DNA of 64,000 bases from Halopiger goleimassiliensis (GCF_000455345.1 NZ_HG315690.1:1437334-1501333), one strand, 5' to 3'. Numbered from the stretch's first letter, positions 16,755 through 28,381 are shown. The notes: generated by a model from the letters alone, not told the origin. Numbers and translations: made by a program.

Positions 16755-17162
16755 CTAGACGTTTTCGCGATCGACCGTCACGTCCTCGAACAGCGGCTGG
16801 AGATCGCCCGAGAGCTGGGATTTGAGGTTCTCGAGTTCGCCATCCGTCAGCGCGGCGGCGACGGCGTCCGTCACCGCGTCGGCGTACCGCTCGGCGTCGT
16901 CGGGTTCGGCGTCGGTCCCCTGCAGGTGCTCGGCGACGCGGTCGACGAACGCCTCGCGATCGTAGCCGGCCCCGTCGTGGTCGGCGTCCTGGACGATGCC
17001 CGCGAGATCGGTGGGCAACTGTGTCGCGACGTCCTCGGCCTCGCCACCGGTCAGCGTCTCCCCGAGCGTCTCGAGGACGGCCTCGGTGACGACCTGCGTG
17101 CGATCCATCGTGTCGAGGTGGCCGGCCTGCTGGACGAGTCCGTAGAATTCGTTCTCCTGCAT
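16755..17162 (-). CDS. DUF2267 domain protein
   Basis: 135 aa, helical. The N terminus MQENEFYGLVQQAGHLDT followed by AVLETLGETLTGGEAEDVATQLP and a second FVDRVAEHLQ helix is the DUF2267 signature (two repeated helical halves). These proteins are soluble, of unknown function, and often accompany stress or membrane-associated genes. A frameshifted paralog lies upstream at 17920-18293, and repeat copy A sits between the two. The ATG at 17162 fits the family N terminus. Confidence 0.8.
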   Translation of the reverse strand: MQENEFYGLVQQAGHLDTMDRTQVVTEAVLETLGETLTGGEAEDVATQLPTDLAGIVQDADHDGAGYDREAFVDRVAEHLQGTDAEPDDAERYADAVTDAVAAALTDGELENLKSQLSGDLQPLFEDVTVDRENV

Positions 17163-17302
17163 GGCCGACGGTTCGGCGGTGTTCCGTATCGGGGTTGGGC
17201 ACTCATCTGCAAGGAGTCGCCGTTGAGCCGATACGAAAGGATCATCTATCGAACGATACGTACAGGCGATGCAGTTACCGGTTCGTACCTGGCCAACCGT
17301 GT

Positions 17303-17726
17303 GCGGTGGCGCGCGCTGTCGAGCGGCCGCCCGAACGGGAGGGCGCTCGACCGACACCGTGCGAGGTCTTCGTGAGCTGCGCGGGACCGCCAGGTCCCGC
17401 GAACTGATCGCGCGGCGCAGCCGCGCGACACGATGCGAACGAAGGCTTGTCAGAGCGTGCTCTGACAGTGGATGAGCGACCGGAGGGAGCGTTAGCGCGG
17501 AACCGACGGTTCCGCGAACCATGCGAATAGTGCGGGACCGCTGGTCCCGCATACCGTGCGAGCGGGCCAGTGGCCCGCGAGCAGACGGCGGCGTTGCCGC
17601 CGTGAGCAGAAATCGGCTGGGGAGAGCGAGGTGCGAACGAACGTGAGCACCTCGGAACAGCGAACGGCGAACGGAGTGAGCCGTGAGCGGCGTGGCCACT
17701 CCCCGTGTCCACGGTAGCATGACGCT
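17303..17726 (+). repeat. Dispersed multi-hairpin element, copy A (longest)
   Basis: Shares conserved blocks with copies at 43402 and 60261: ggtggcgcgcgctg at the 5' end, gtgcgaggtcttcg, agtggatgagcga, gcgttagcgcggaacc, aaatcggctggggag and gtgtccacg-tagca at the 3' end. Hairpins include 17319-17325/17345-17351, 17382-17400, 17410-17428, 17449-17467, 17498-17516, 17531-17551 and 17562-17578. Stem ggggag (17619-17624) pairs with ctcccc (17699-17704); its loop is expanded by two extra hairpins. Loop cgtgg (17691-17695) can pair with ccacg (17709-17713). No convincing coding frame. Confidence 0.8.
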
Positions 17727-17919
17727 TCGGTTTACCGAGTCCTCCAACGAACACTCCGATCAATATACAGCTCTACCGATCGGTGAAACCGATTCTATGA
17801 CACGCCGATCAACGTAATCTCCTGGGCTCGAGCCGATCAGCTACATGCGACGACCGGCCCCGGATCGCCGGCTCGACCGGTGTCCGACGGCACAGGACGA
17901 CCACACCTCACTACTGCGA

Positions 17920-18293
17920 TCAGGTAAACAGCGTCTCGAGGTCGTCGGGCACTGCGAGCGCAGCCCCCGCTGTTCCGACCGCGGGATCGACTCCTGGAGG
18001 ACCTCGGCGACGGCTTCCGCCTGCGACTGGATCTCCTCGTCGTCTGCGCCTTCCGCTTCGAGGCGACCGTCGACGCGCTCGAGGAACTCCTCGCGCGAGA
18101 GTGACTCGGACTCCGCATCCTCGTCCGGCGAGAGGGCGTCCGCGTACGTCGACGGCAGGTGCGTCGCGACGGCCTCGGCCTGGCCCGCAGAGAGCGCCTC
18201 GCCGAGGGCCTCGAGGGTCGCTTCGGTGATCGGTTCGGCGTCGTCGACCGGACCCGATCGAGTCACGCGGTCGTGAAACTCGGACTGGTCCAC
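17920..18293 (-). pseudogene. DUF2267 paralog with an apparent 1-nt frameshift near its 3' end
   Basis: The GTG at 18293 starts MDQSEFHDRVTRSGPVDD, then ATLEALGEALSAGQAEAVATHLP, matching the DUF2267 gene at 16755. Near 17978-17986 the family sequence breaks: the frame reads on as RSEQRGLRSQCPTTS to a late stop at 17841. Another frame supplies the expected ending AVGTAGAALAVPDDLETLF and stops at 17920. A single missing base would join them. It may be a true pseudogene or a sequencing error; the remaining reading frame would still make most of the domain. Confidence 0.65.
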
Positions 18294-18436
18294 TGTGACT
18301 CACCCGGACGGTACGACGGCCGGCACGGGCCTCTCGCTGGTGCCGACGACTGCAAGCGGCGACGCTCGGGACGGTCCCGCGGCTCTTCGAGAACCGGAGA
18401 GCAGCCGGAAAATCGGCGACGGCGGTCGGGTCGCGT

Positions 18437-18646
18437 TCAGTCGGCCTCGTTGGCCTCCGCCTCGAGGGCCGAGCCACCGGGGGTCGCGTGGAGTCGTTCG
18501 GTCCACGTCTCGGAGACGACGGGCGCGAGCGCCAGGAAGACGACGAACGCGACGAACAGCACCAGGAAGGCGCAGGCGACGACGGCGATGGCACCCGTTA
18601 GGTCGGTCGGCACGATACTTGCTAGAGCGACGCTGGCGAGGGACAT
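18437..18646 (-). CDS. Small single-TM protein
   Basis: 69 aa from the ATG at 18646 (MSLASVALASIVP). One long hydrophobic stretch (about residues 15-42, GAIAVVACAFLVLFVAFVVFLALAP, possibly two tight helices) is followed by a polar, acidic tail (ETWTERLHATPGG). An upstream ATG at 18676 would add ten residues; a gatatacgg box lies between the two starts, so the start is uncertain. No recognised family. It lies between the DUF2267 paralog and purC, on the same strand. Confidence 0.5.
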   Translation of the reverse strand: MSLASVALASIVPTDLTGAIAVVACAFLVLFVAFVVFLALAPVVSETWTERLHATPGGSALEAEANEAD

Positions 18647-18787
18647 GTCTCGACCGTATATCACAAGCACCTGCATATGAGGGTTACTTTTTCAGTCGAG
18701 AGGGGCAACGGTAACGCCCCCATCCAGCGTGTGTATGGGTATCTTGGTTCGTGGAGAACGGTGGCAGTGCAGGAGCAACGACAGACG

Positions 18788-19807
18788 TTACAGCCGCTGG
18801 ACGGCACCGATCGCGCTCGAGAGCGGCGGCGCGTCGAACCACTCCCGGCCGGTGTAGGCGTTGGTGCCGGCACAGTACATGTCCCGGGCCGTCTCGAGGA
18901 CCGACTCCTCGAGGGGATCGGGCTGGCGGTCGCACAGCGACTTCCAGTCGGCGATCCCCTCCCGTTTCGCCTCGGCTTTCGCCTGTTCGACGGCCTGGAC
19001 CCACTCGGGCTGGGTGCGCTTGTGGTACTGGCGCAGCACCTCCTTCGAGAGCTGCGTGCCCTCGTAGCTGAAGCGGTTCTCGTCGAAGGTGCCGACGACG
19101 TCGGCCACGCGGATCTCGCCCCCGTAGTAGAGACACTCGATCTTGCCGTCCTGGTGGTCCAGGCCGGCCGACTCGGCCCGCTCGGTCACCAGCCGGTTGA
19201 CCTCGCGGGCGATCGACTCGAGGTCCTCGATGGCGGCCGCGCCGGCGATGGCGTCTGCCTCCTCGCGCTCGAGGTAGCGGTCGCTCTCCTCGTACTTCGT
19301 CGAGAACTCGACGATGGGCTCCTCGAGGTCGACGGCTTCGTCGGGCCACGAGTCGAATCCGAGGCCGTGGTCGGCAGGATCGGTCCGCCGGCGGAGGCTC
19401 GAGCCGATCGGAACACGGTTGCGGAAGACGATCTCCAGCGGGATCAGGTAGTTCTCGCCGGCCGCATCGTGGTAGCGGTCGTAGTCGTACTCCCGGCCGT
19501 CGTTCGGCAGGTCGGGAACCTGCGTCAGGTCGATGGCCATCTCCCGCGGCGGCGCTGTGGCGTCCGCGAGCGGGACGACCTCGTCGTCGACGACGACCCC
19601 GCGGTAGTGCGTGGGGACGCCCTCGTCCTCGAGCAACTCGAAGTTGTACGCCCCCATCGTACAGAGGCTCGCACCCTTTCGGGGGATCTCGTCGGGCATC
19701 TTCCCCCAGTCGAACACGGAGTAATCGTCGGTGAAGACGAACGTGCCCCGGCCGAGCGAGTCGTCGGTTGCTGGCTCTTCGATCCGAAACTCCTTGACGC
19801 TGGTCAC
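18788..19807 (-). CDS. purC: Phosphoribosylaminoimidazole-succinocarboxamide synthase
   Basis: 339 aa SAICAR synthetase, which joins CAIR and aspartate with ATP in purine synthesis. Recognisable are the nucleotide-binding start [28 protein letters not shown], the conserved [19 protein letters not shown], and [10 protein letters not shown]. The inserted segments and length are those of haloarchaeal PurC, longer than the bacterial ~240 aa form. Monocistronic; the purU gene lies 3 kb away. Confidence 0.92.
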   Translation of the reverse strand: MTSVKEFRIEEPATDDSLGRGTFVFTDDYSVFDWGKMPDEIPRKGASLCTMGAYNFELLEDEGVPTHYRGVVVDDEVVPLADATAPPREMAIDLTQVPDLPNDGREYDYDRYHDAAGENYLIPLEIVFRNRVPIGSSLRRRTDPADHGLGFDSWPDEAVDLEEPIVEFSTKYEESDRYLEREEADAIAGAAAIEDLESIAREVNRLVTERAESAGLDHQDGKIECLYYGGEIRVADVVGTFDENRFSYEGTQLSKEVLRQYHKRTQPEWVQAVEQAKAEAKREGIADWKSLCDRQPDPLEESVLETARDMYCAGTNAYTGREWFDAPPLSSAIGAVQRL

Positions 19808-20048
19808 GCTTGCCTCCCCGCGCGAGCGGGCTGCCGGTCGCCGTCCATACGTGAGGTGCCGCGGTGATGACCCAAGAAGGTTTCAGTATCGGTCGCCGGA
19901 CCCCGGTCGGCTCGAGCAGAGCAAAGGAGCGACGCACGGCCGCGGCCTCGAGACGGTCGATTCGGGCACCGTCGACCGTCGATCGAACCGGGTCGCCGTG
20001 TGCGATACAGCCTCACGGGGGCCATAACGGCTTTCAACAACCGAACAA

Positions 20049-22640
20049 ATGTTGTCGAAAATGCCAGAAAGAGAGGGGACCGCCTCCGATTCCGACGCCG
20101 AGGCAGTCGACGACCTCGAGTCGGAATCACGGGACGGACTCGTCAGTCGGATACTTCCGAATCGAATACGACGGAGCTACGTCGGAAAGTTCGCGCTCGT
20201 CATCGCCATCGTTCTGGTCGTCACTCTCGGCGTCGCGGGCGCTTCCTACCTCGACATATCGAACCAGATCAGGGAGGATACGCGCAGCGAGATGGCCCTG
20301 ACGGCGGAGATCGAATCCGAGGAACTCGGCGACTGGCTGTCGTCACACGCCCAGGAGGCGGAGATGCTTGCGTCGGACGATGCGATCGATTACACCGAGC
20401 GATCGGACCGCTCCATCAGAGGGGGGATGAACAGCAGGAAGTACACGATGCCCCAGGAGGTACGGACGATCCACTACGTCGATTACGAGTCCGAGACGAT
20501 CGAGGTGAGCATCGACACCGGGATGGGCGGAACCGACCTGTCGACCTACGACGTCGATCTGTACGCCGAGGGTGACGGATCGGTATCCGACTACAGCGAC
20601 GTCGGCGACGTCTCGGCGGCGTACACGACCCCGTTCGAGTACGAGGACGAATACGTGATGGCGTTTCTCAGTCCCATCGAGGAAACGTCCAACGCGATCA
20701 TGACCGTCGTCTCGGTCGAAGAACGCGGTGGAGAGTTCAGGAATCCCATCGACGACAGCTACACGTCGATCGTCGACGGGAACGACGGGACGGTCCTGCT
20801 GGCCGACGACCAGGATCGCGTCTTCGAATCGTACGAGGCCGGCGACAACGACTCGGTGCGAAAGGAGGCGCGCCACCGAACGACCACCACCGAACTCGAC
20901 GAGACGGACGAGGTGGTCGCGGCCACGCCGGTTCCGAACACCAACTGGTTCCTCACGACGCACGCGCCACAGTCGAACGCGTACGGGCTCGTCAGTGACG
21001 TCCAACGATCGCTCGGAGCGGTCATCGCCATCGCGCTCGTCGGCTTCCTCGTCATCGGGGCGACGATCGGTCGCTCGACGGCGACGGCACTCGACGACCT
21101 CGCGGACGACGCCGCAGCCCTCTCGCGGGGCGACACCGACATCGAACTGGCCGACGACGGCCGGATCGACGAGGTCGGCCGAGTTCGGGGTTCGTTCGGC
21201 TCCATCCGCGGCTATCTCCAGACCGCAGCCGATCAGGCCGACGCGATCGCGCGCCAGGAGTTCGACGACCCCGCCCTCGAGGAGGACGTGCCGGGCCAAC
21301 TGGGCGACTCGCTCGAGACGATGCGGACGGACCTCGAGACCTACATCGAGGACCTCGAGGCGTCGAAGGCCGAGGCCGAGGCTGCCACGGAAGACGCCGC
21401 CGAGGCCCGCGAGGAGGCCGAGGAACTGGCCGACAGGCTCGAGCGGACGGCCGCCGAGTTCGGCGAGGTCATGAACCGGGCCGCCGACGGCGATTTCACC
21501 CAGCGACTCGACGAGGACGTCGACAACGAGGCGCTGGCCGAGATCGCGACGGCGTTCAACGGGATGCTCGAGGACCTCGAGCGAACGATCGTCGACGCCC
21601 AGGCGCTCGCCGGGGACGTCGATCGGGTCAGTACCGAGGTGACGGATCAGGTCCGGGAGATCGAAACCGCGAGCAACGACGTGAGCCGTTCCGCCGAGGA
21701 GATCGCGACCGCAGCGGCCGAACAGAGCGACCGGTTCCAGGAGGTCAACGGCGAGATGAACGACCTCTCGGCGACCATCGAGGAGATCGCCTCGACGGCA
21801 GACGACGTCGCGACCGTCTCCGAGACCGCCGCCGACCGGGCCGACGATGCGGGCGAGGCGACCACCGAGATCCGGGGCGAGATGGAGCGCCTCGAACAGC
21901 GTGCCGAGGAGATCACCGACCAGGTCGAGCGCCTCGACGCGGAGATGGGCGAGATTCGCGAGATCGTCGACCTGATCGACGACATCGCCGAACAGACGAA
22001 CCTGCTGGCGCTGAACGCCTCGATCGAAGCGGCGGGTGCCGGCGAGAGCGGCGACGGGTTCGCCGTCGTCGCGAACGAGGTCAAGAGCCTCGCCGAGGAG
22101 ACCGGCGAGGCGACCCAGGAGGTCGACGACCTGATCAGCAACGTCGAGGCCTCCGTCGACGAGACGGTCGCGGAGATCGAGCGCATGCGCGAGCAGGTCG
22201 ACGAGGGGGCGGAGGTCGTCGAGAGCGGCATCGAGGCCATCGACGAGATCACCGAACAGGTCGATCGCGTGAACGACGGGATCCAGTCGATCAACGAGGC
22301 GACGGACGAGCAGGCCCGCGCGAGCGAGCGGGTCGTCACCATGGTCGACGAGGCCACCGAGAGCAGCGAGGAGACCAAAGACGAAACCGAGACCGTCGCC
22401 GCGGCGGCCGAGGAGCAGGCGGCGACGGTCGCCGACGTCGCCGCCGGCGCACAGTCGCTGACCGAGATGGCCGACGACCTCAGGACCTCGCTCGACGCCT
22501 TCGAGGTCGACGCCGACGAGGTCGATGGCGCGAATAGCCCCGCCGTCGCGACGGATACCAAACCGGCAGGAAACGACGAGGACGCCGACGACATCGTCCT
22601 CAAACACGACGAGGACGACCTCGAGACGGCCGACGACTGA
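20049..22640 (+). CDS. Methyl-accepting chemotaxis transducer (Htr type)
   Basis: 863 aa. A cytoplasmic N terminus is followed by TM1 (about residues 48-65, [18 protein letters not shown]), an extracellular sensor (66-315, Cache-like by position), TM2 (about 323-342, [18 protein letters not shown]), HAMP and a second HAMP-like segment, then a long coiled coil. The signalling hairpin tip is [20 protein letters not shown] near residues 647-667. Many Glu/Gln pairs flank it as methylation sites. It signals to CheA/CheW; the ligand is unknown. An earlier ATG (20049) is used; 20061 is also possible. No che genes nearby. Confidence 0.93.
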   Translation: MLSKMPEREGTASDSDAEAVDDLESESRDGLVSRILPNRIRRSYVGKFALVIAIVLVVTLGVAGASYLDISNQIREDTRSEMALTAEIESEELGDWLSSHAQEAEMLASDDAIDYTERSDRSIRGGMNSRKYTMPQEVRTIHYVDYESETIEVSIDTGMGGTDLSTYDVDLYAEGDGSVSDYSDVGDVSAAYTTPFEYEDEYVMAFLSPIEETSNAIMTVVSVEERGGEFRNPIDDSYTSIVDGNDGTVLLADDQDRVFESYEAGDNDSVRKEARHRTTTTELDETDEVVAATPVPNTNWFLTTHAPQSNAYGLVSDVQRSLGAVIAIALVGFLVIGATIGRSTATALDDLADDAAALSRGDTDIELADDGRIDEVGRVRGSFGSIRGYLQTAADQADAIARQEFDDPALEEDVPGQLGDSLETMRTDLETYIEDLEASKAEAEAATEDAAEAREEAEELADRLERTAAEFGEVMNRAADGDFTQRLDEDVDNEALAEIATAFNGMLEDLERTIVDAQALAGDVDRVSTEVTDQVREIETASNDVSRSAEEIATAAAEQSDRFQEVNGEMNDLSATIEEIASTADDVATVSETAADRADDAGEATTEIRGEMERLEQRAEEITDQVERLDAEMGEIREIVDLIDDIAEQTNLLALNASIEAAGAGESGDGFAVVANEVKSLAEETGEATQEVDDLISNVEASVDETVAEIERMREQVDEGAEVVESGIEAIDEITEQVDRVNDGIQSINEATDEQARASERVVTMVDEATESSEETKDETETVAAAAEEQAATVADVAAGAQSLTEMADDLRTSLDAFEVDADEVDGANSPAVATDTKPAGNDEDADDIVLKHDEDDLETADD

Positions 22641-22717
22641 GGGTCGTCCCCCGCGGCCGGCCGATCGAGCGGAGCGGACCACTACCCTTTTCTCGCTGTA
22701 CCGGCATCGTTGCGACG

Positions 22718-24097
22718 ATGGACCGAGCGGTGAGCGAGGCCGACCTCGCGTTCGATCACGTCCCCGAGACCGACCAGTCGTTCGAGAACGCGCTGGCGAA
22801 GGCCCGCGACGGCGACCGACTGACCGTCGACGACGCCATCGAGTTACTCACGACGGGGACCGATCGCGAGGGAATCGACCGGCGACGCAAAGAGCGTGTC
22901 CTCGAGGCGGCCGACCGCCGCCGCGCCGCGGTCGTCGGCGAGGAGGTCACCTTCGTCGCGAACCTCAACAACAACGTCACGACCGCCTGCAACGTCGGCT
23001 GTCTGTTCTGTAACTTCAAGGACGCCGCCCACACCTTCGAGGAAGCGAGCGAGGTCGAAACCGCGGGCTTCACCAAGACGCCCGAGCAGTCCCGCGAGAT
23101 CGTCGCCGACGCCGTTTCCCGCGGCATCTACGAGGTCACCTCCGTCTCCGGCCTCCACCCCGCGTTCGCGCTGGACGACGAACACCGCGAGATCCTCGAG
23201 GCCCATCCCGAGCCGAAGGCGGTCAACTACAAACCGCCCGAACGCTACGAGACCAGCCCCGGCACCTACGTCGACCAGATCGCGGCGATGAGCGTCGACG
23301 GCGTCCACGTCCACTCGATGACGCCCGAGGAAGCCTACCACGCACGCCGCGGCACCGACTGGTCCTACGAGGAGGTGTTCCGGCGGCTGAAAGACGCCGG
23401 TCTCGACACCGTCCCCGGCACCGCGGCCGAAATCCTCGTCGAGGAAGTCCGCGAGGTAATCTGCCCCGGCAAGATCGGCACCGAGGAGTGGCTCGAGGCG
23501 ATGGAAGCCGCCGCCGACGTCGGGCTGGGGACGACGGCGACGATCATGTACGGTCACGTCGAGAACGAGGCCCACCGGGCGCTGCACCTGAAACGGGTCC
23601 GGGATCTGCAGGATCGGACCGGCAACGTCACCGAGTTCGTCCCGCTCTCGTTCGTCCACCAGAACACGCCGCTTTACGAACACGACGTCGTCTCGAGCGG
23701 GCCGAGTACCGACGAGGACGAACTGATGATCGCCGTCTCGCGGCTCTTCCTCGACAACGTCGACCACGTCCAATCGTCCTGGGTCAAGTACGGCGACGAG
23801 CAGGGCCTGAAGATGCTCACCTGCGGTGCCGACGACTACATGGGAACGATCCTCTCCGAGGAGATCACCAAACGCGCCGGCGGCGGCTACGGCGAGTTCC
23901 GCTCGTTCGCCGACTACGTCGAGATGATCACCTCGATCGGCCGCGTGCCGGTCGAGCGCTCGACCGACTACGAGACCCGGCGGGTGATCGACCCCGACGA
24001 TCCGCCCTTCGGCCCCGAACTCGGCCCGAAGGCCGACGGCACGCCCCTGCTCACCGACGACGAGCGCGCCGACCGGGCGCTGCCGGCCGACGACTGA
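22718..24097 (+). CDS. cofH: FO synthase subunit 2 (5-amino-6-(D-ribitylamino)uracil--tyrosine transferase)
   Basis: 459 aa radical-SAM enzyme of coenzyme F420 synthesis. It joins tyrosine to the ribityl-uracil to feed CofG. The [4Fe-4S] triad is CNVGCLFC (CxxxCxxC, about residue 89). Other family stretches: FVANLNNNVTTACN, EVTSVSGLHPAF, VCxGKIGTEEW-like ICPGKIGTEEW, and PLSFVHQNTPLYEH. The first ~60 residues and the proline-rich C-terminal tail are haloarchaeal additions. CofG is not in the window. Follows the transducer by 77 nt. Confidence 0.92.
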   Translation: MDRAVSEADLAFDHVPETDQSFENALAKARDGDRLTVDDAIELLTTGTDREGIDRRRKERVLEAADRRRAAVVGEEVTFVANLNNNVTTACNVGCLFCNFKDAAHTFEEASEVETAGFTKTPEQSREIVADAVSRGIYEVTSVSGLHPAFALDDEHREILEAHPEPKAVNYKPPERYETSPGTYVDQIAAMSVDGVHVHSMTPEEAYHARRGTDWSYEEVFRRLKDAGLDTVPGTAAEILVEEVREVICPGKIGTEEWLEAMEAAADVGLGTTATIMYGHVENEAHRALHLKRVRDLQDRTGNVTEFVPLSFVHQNTPLYEHDVVSSGPSTDEDELMIAVSRLFLDNVDHVQSSWVKYGDEQGLKMLTCGADDYMGTILSEEITKRAGGGYGEFRSFADYVEMITSIGRVPVERSTDYETRRVIDPDDPPFGPELGPKADGTPLLTDDERADRALPADD

Positions 24098-24267
24098 GAG
24101 GACCTGTTTCTCCCGCCTTTCGCACCGCTCACTCGAGCCCTCCACTCACTCACAGCCGTAGTCCGTCATCGACCCGAGGTCAGTCTCGCGACGGAGGCGC
24201 AAACGGCGAACGCAGTTAGCGACCCGACGGGAGTCGAACGATCGCACCGCTCGAGAGAGGAGCAACG

Positions 24268-24272
24268 AAAAA
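24268..24272 (-). terminator. T-run downstream of EF-2
   Basis: Read on the minus strand, tctttttcg occurs about 25 nt after the EF-2 stop. A short T-run without a strong hairpin is the usual archaeal termination signal. The rest of 24098-24296 contains no gene I can support. Confidence 0.5.
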
Positions 24273-24296
24273 GACCGCAGTCGAACGGCTCGGCGC

Positions 24297-26483
24297 TTAG
24301 ATGTAGTCGATGTGCTCGGGCAGTTCGAGCTTCATGCCCTTGCGCTCGCGGATCTCCATGATCTTCTCGCGCTGGAGCGAGTCGGACATGACCTCGAAGC
24401 CGGCGTTCTCGGTGTTCCAGGAGGCGCGACCTTCGGTCGCGGAGCGGATGTCCGAAGCGAAGCCGATCATCTCGTCGACGGGCGCGATGCCCTCGACGAC
24501 CATGAGGTCGCCTTCCTGGTACATGTCGTCGACGCGGCCACGGCGGCCCTGGATCTCGCCGGAGGCGGCACCCATGTGATCGTTGGGCACGTCGATGCGG
24601 ACGTCCTGCATCGGCTCGAGCAGCTTGATCTGCCCGTCGATCAGGGCGTTGTGGACCGCTTCGCGGACCGCCGGGATGACCTGGGCCGGACCGCGGTGGA
24701 TGGTGTCCTCGTGGAGGCGGGCGTCGTGCAGGCGGATGAGCGTCCCCTGGACCGGCTCGTTCGCGAGCGGGCCGTTGTCCAGGGCCTCCTGGAGCCCCTC
24801 GACGACGAGTTCCATCGTCTCGTTCAGGTGCTGGATACCCTTCGTGTCGTCGATCAGGACGTTCGTCCCGTGGATGGTCTCGACGTTCTGGGACGTCTCC
24901 TTCTCCATGCCGGCTTCCTGCAGGGCCTCGCGGCGTTCCTGTTCGGGCATGTCCATCGACGCCTCGCCGAGCCTGATCGTCTCGACGAGTTCGTCGTCCA
25001 TCGGCTCGATGGAGATGTAGAAGCGGTTGTGGCGGTTCGGCGAGATGCCCTCGACCTCGTCGCTTTCCTCCTGGGGCTGCTCGCGGTAGACGACGATCGG
25101 CTCACCGGTGTTCACGGGGATGCCCTGGTTCTTCTCGATACGCTGGGTGATGACCTCGAGGTGGAGTTCGCCCTGCCCCGAAATGAGGTGCTCGCCGGTG
25201 TCCTCGTTGATGTCGATCTGGATCGTCGGGTCCTCCTTGGACTGCTGGCGAAGCGTCTCGATGAGCTTCGGCAGGTCGTCCATGTTCTGGGCCTCGACGG
25301 ACTTCGTGATGACGGGCTCGGAGATGTGCTCGATCGACTCGAACGGCGTCATCTCGACGCTCGAGACGGTCGAACCGGCGATGGCGTCCTTGAGACCCGT
25401 GACGGCGGCGATGTTCCCCGCGGGTACCTCTTCGACTTCCTCGCGTTCACCGCCCATGTAGATGCCGACGCTCTGGATGCGGTTCTTGCCCGCGGTGCCG
25501 GAGACGTACAGCTCCTGGCCCTTCTCGAGCGAACCCGAGAAGACGCGCCCGGAGGCGACTTCGCCGGCGTGGGGGTCCATCGCGATGTCGGTGACCATGA
25601 AGACGACCTCGCCGTCCTCGTCGACCAGCCGCATGCCTTCGGCGAGTTCGGTGTCGTCGTCGCCGCGCCAGATGCGCGGGATACGTCGGGGCTGGGCGTC
25701 GACGGGGTTCGGGAAGTGCTCACAGACCATGTCGAGGACGACGTCCGCGAGCGGCGTCTTCTCGTGGAGCTCCTGGCGCTTGTCGTTGCGCTCGAGTTCC
25801 ATGATGTCGCCGAAGTCCATCCCGGTGCGCTGCATCGAGGGCATGGAGACGCCCCACTTGTACAGCGCGGAGCCGAACGCGACGGTACCGTCCTCGACGG
25901 AGACCGTCCAGTCGTCGACGTCGTCCATCTCCTCGGTCATGCCGCGGATGAGTTCGTTGACGTCGCGGATGACCGAGACGAGTCGCTGCTGCATCTCCTC
26001 GGGACCTTCCTGCAGTTCGGAGATGAGGCGGTCGACCTTGTTGATGAACAGGGTCGGCTTGACGCCCTCGCGCAGCGCCTGGCGCAGGACGGTCTCGGTC
26101 TGGGGCATCGCGCCCTCGACGGCGTCGACGACCACCAGAGCACCGTCGACGGCACGCATCGCGCGGGTCACGTCGCCACCGAAGTCGACGTGGCCCGGCG
26201 TGTCGATGAGGTTGATGAGGTGGTTCTCACCCTCGTACTCGTGGGTCATCGAGACGTTTGCCGCGTCGATGGTAATCCCACGTTCCTGCTCGTCTTCCTC
26301 CGTGTCCATCGCGAGCTGCTCGCCGGCGGTCTCGTCGGAGATCATGCCGGCACCCGCGAGGAGGTTGTCAGAAAGCGTCGTTTTCCCGTGGTCGACGTGA
26401 GCGGCGATGGCGATGTTCCGGATGTTCTCCGGTTCGTCCATCAGCCGTTCACACTCTTGGACGATCTTCTTGCGTCGGCCCAT
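24297..26483 (-). CDS. fusA: Translation elongation factor aEF-2
   Basis: 728 aa GTPase for ribosomal translocation. P-loop AHVDHGKT at residues 28-35, switch [22 protein letters not shown] and NKVDRL are all present. Domain IV has [16 protein letters not shown]; His596 is the expected diphthamide site. Length and domains are complete. It lies 21 kb upstream of rpoH on the same strand, whereas the gene is often found beside rps7 and tuf downstream of the polymerase genes in haloarchaea. A T-run follows the stop. Confidence 0.97.
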   Translation of the reverse strand: MGRRKKIVQECERLMDEPENIRNIAIAAHVDHGKTTLSDNLLAGAGMISDETAGEQLAMDTEEDEQERGITIDAANVSMTHEYEGENHLINLIDTPGHVDFGGDVTRAMRAVDGALVVVDAVEGAMPQTETVLRQALREGVKPTLFINKVDRLISELQEGPEEMQQRLVSVIRDVNELIRGMTEEMDDVDDWTVSVEDGTVAFGSALYKWGVSMPSMQRTGMDFGDIMELERNDKRQELHEKTPLADVVLDMVCEHFPNPVDAQPRRIPRIWRGDDDTELAEGMRLVDEDGEVVFMVTDIAMDPHAGEVASGRVFSGSLEKGQELYVSGTAGKNRIQSVGIYMGGEREEVEEVPAGNIAAVTGLKDAIAGSTVSSVEMTPFESIEHISEPVITKSVEAQNMDDLPKLIETLRQQSKEDPTIQIDINEDTGEHLISGQGELHLEVITQRIEKNQGIPVNTGEPIVVYREQPQEESDEVEGISPNRHNRFYISIEPMDDELVETIRLGEASMDMPEQERREALQEAGMEKETSQNVETIHGTNVLIDDTKGIQHLNETMELVVEGLQEALDNGPLANEPVQGTLIRLHDARLHEDTIHRGPAQVIPAVREAVHNALIDGQIKLLEPMQDVRIDVPNDHMGAASGEIQGRRGRVDDMYQEGDLMVVEGIAPVDEMIGFASDIRSATEGRASWNTENAGFEVMSDSLQREKIMEIRERKGMKLELPEHIDYI

Positions 26484-26686
26484 ATACCCCCCATTACCGG
26501 TAGCGGGGTCAAAAGGGTAGTGTTTCGTCGTCGGGAGGATTCGCCTCGTAGGCCGGTTGTCGGGCGTGAATCACCAGTTTGCGTGAGTGAATACCACGCA
26601 ACGAGCCCGGCCGGCGGCCCGCCGACTCGAGGACGAGTGCAGTTCGACCATCTCACCTGCCGAGACGGAATCGACCCCGTCCGCCC

Positions 26687-28381
26687 TCACTCGCCGAGCA
26701 CCGAGTCGAAGAACTTCCGCTCGGCGGTCCGGAGGTGCTGGTTGAACGTCGCGGGGGCGATACCGAGGCGATCGGCGATCTCCTCGCCCGTGCTCCCGCG
26801 GGGCCAGTCGAAGTAGCCCGCGTAGTAGGCCGTCTCGAGCGCGGCTCGCTGTTTCTCCGTGAGTTCCTCCTCGAGGACCGACTGCGACCCCGCGTCGGGC
26901 CGGCGGCTCCGTTCGGTCGTCCGCTGGGCGAGGTAGGTGACGTCGTCGCGGTCCTCGTTGATGAGTTCGATCATCTGACGGGTGTCCCGCCCCCGCGGAA
27001 GTTCGACGACGAACCGAAACTCCCCGTTGGCGATCGTCGCGGACTCGACGCGGCCGCCGTGGGTGGCGATCGTCTCGAACAGCGAGACGGCCGCGGGGGC
27101 GACCAGTTCGAACTCGAACTCGTCGCGCCTGGCCGCGAGCACGCGCACGTCGGTGATGCCGTCCATCTCCTCGATCGTCTCGCGGAACGTCTCCTCCGAG
27201 ACGTCGTGGGCCGATCCGTACGCCAGCAGCGTCTCGTCGCCCCGGACCAGTTGTTCGATCTCGATCCGACACTCCTCGGTCGTCGACAGCGCGGTCAACT
27301 CCTCGGCCATCTCCTCGACGCGGAACTCGAGTTCGACGACGGCGTCGCTGACGAGGGCGTCCCGGCGTTCGATCGCCGTGATCGCGTGGGCGACGACGTC
27401 GCCGATACGCGAGAGGACGGGGATGACCGGATCGGTGAACGCACGGGGCATCGAGGAGTAGACGTTGAGGACGCCGTAGACGAGGTCCTCGTGGATAACC
27501 GGGATCGCGGCCGAGGAGCGATAGCCGCGTTCGCTGGCCTGTTCGCGCCAGGGTTCGAAATCCGGGTCGGTGTGGATGTCGTTCATGACCTGGACCTCCC
27601 CGGTCCGGATCGCCGTTCCCGCCGGCCCCTGGCCCGTCGGATCGTCCTCGTCGACCGTCACGTCGATCTCCTCCAAATAGTCCTCGCCGACGCCGGCGGC
27701 GACCTTGGGGATGACCTGGTCGCTCCCGGGGTTGACCTCCCCCAGCCAGGCGAAGCGGTAGGCGTCGGACTCGACGAGGCGATCGCAGACCCGCTGTTCG
27801 AGTTCGCCCCGCGTCTCGGTCGTGATCACCGCGTGGGTGATGTCGTGGCCGATCCGGTTGAGCCGGTTGAACGCCTCGAGTTGCTCGCGCTGGCGGCGTC
27901 GCACCCGCTCCTGGCGGGCGCGTTCGATCGCGTGATGGATCGTCCGGACGAGCAACTCGCTGGTGACCTCGTCCTTGACGAGGAAGTCCTGTGCGCCACG
28001 CTGGATGGCCTGGACGCCAACCCCCTGATCGCGCAAGCCGGTCAACACGACGATCGGCGTCTCACGGTGGTCGTCGTGGACGGTCTCGAGCGTCTCCAAC
28101 CCCGTACTGTCGGGCAGGTTCAGGTCGAGCAACACCACGTCGACGACGTCAGCCTCGAGGGTCTCTAGCCCCTCCTCGAGACGGGTCTCGTGGATGATCT
28201 CCGTCGAGCCACCGGTCGATCCCTCCCCGCCGACGCGCTGGGCGAGTTCCTCCGTGTCGCGCAGCATCTCCTCGATCAGGCGGGCGTCGCCGGGGTTGTC
28301 CTCGATCAGGAGGACCTCCAGTCCGTCGTCCGGTTCGGCGGCGTCGGCCGTCGTCCGGGTGTCCGTCTCTGATTCGCTCAT
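26687..28381 (-). CDS. Receiver-GAF-HTH transcriptional regulator (bat type)
   Basis: 564 aa. The receiver domain (about residues 20-145) has [17 protein letters not shown], phosphoacceptor [14 protein letters not shown] and Lys in [12 protein letters not shown] domain follows (about 180-330, [20 protein letters not shown]), then a bat linker and a C-terminal HTH_10 ([22 protein letters not shown], then [16 protein letters not shown]). Its ATG overlaps the stop of the upstream single-domain response regulator by 4 nt, so the two are translated together and probably act in one phosphorelay. No kinase lies next to them. Confidence 0.9.
   Translation of the reverse strand: MSESETDTRTTADAAEPDDGLEVLLIEDNPGDARLIEEMLRDTEELAQRVGGEGSTGGSTEIIHETRLEEGLETLEADVVDVVLLDLNLPDSTGLETLETVHDDHRETPIVVLTGLRDQGVGVQAIQRGAQDFLVKDEVTSELLVRTIHHAIERARQERVRRRQREQLEAFNRLNRIGHDITHAVITTETRGELEQRVCDRLVESDAYRFAWLGEVNPGSDQVIPKVAAGVGEDYLEEIDVTVDEDDPTGQGPAGTAIRTGEVQVMNDIHTDPDFEPWREQASERGYRSSAAIPVIHEDLVYGVLNVYSSMPRAFTDPVIPVLSRIGDVVAHAITAIERRDALVSDAVVELEFRVEEMAEELTALSTTEECRIEIEQLVRGDETLLAYGSAHDVSEETFRETIEEMDGITDVRVLAARRDEFEFELVAPAAVSLFETIATHGGRVESATIANGEFRFVVELPRGRDTRQMIELINEDRDDVTYLAQRTTERSRRPDAGSQSVLEEELTEKQRAALETAYYAGYFDWPRGSTGEEIADRLGIAPATFNQHLRTAERKFFDSVLGE

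Noticed and set aside
17275..17763. Long reading frames on both strands inside copy A (and similarly 60217-60531 in copy B, 43384-43611 in copy C)
   Set aside because: Protein sequence is Arg/Ser-rich and changes frame between copies, whereas nucleotide blocks and base pairing are kept. The minus-strand peptides sharing a short VLLSWTRG-like start reflect the conserved 3' DNA block.
20343..22682. 779-aa minus-strand frame opposite the transducer
   Set aside because: Mirror of the coiled-coil codon pattern of the transducer; no domain of its own.
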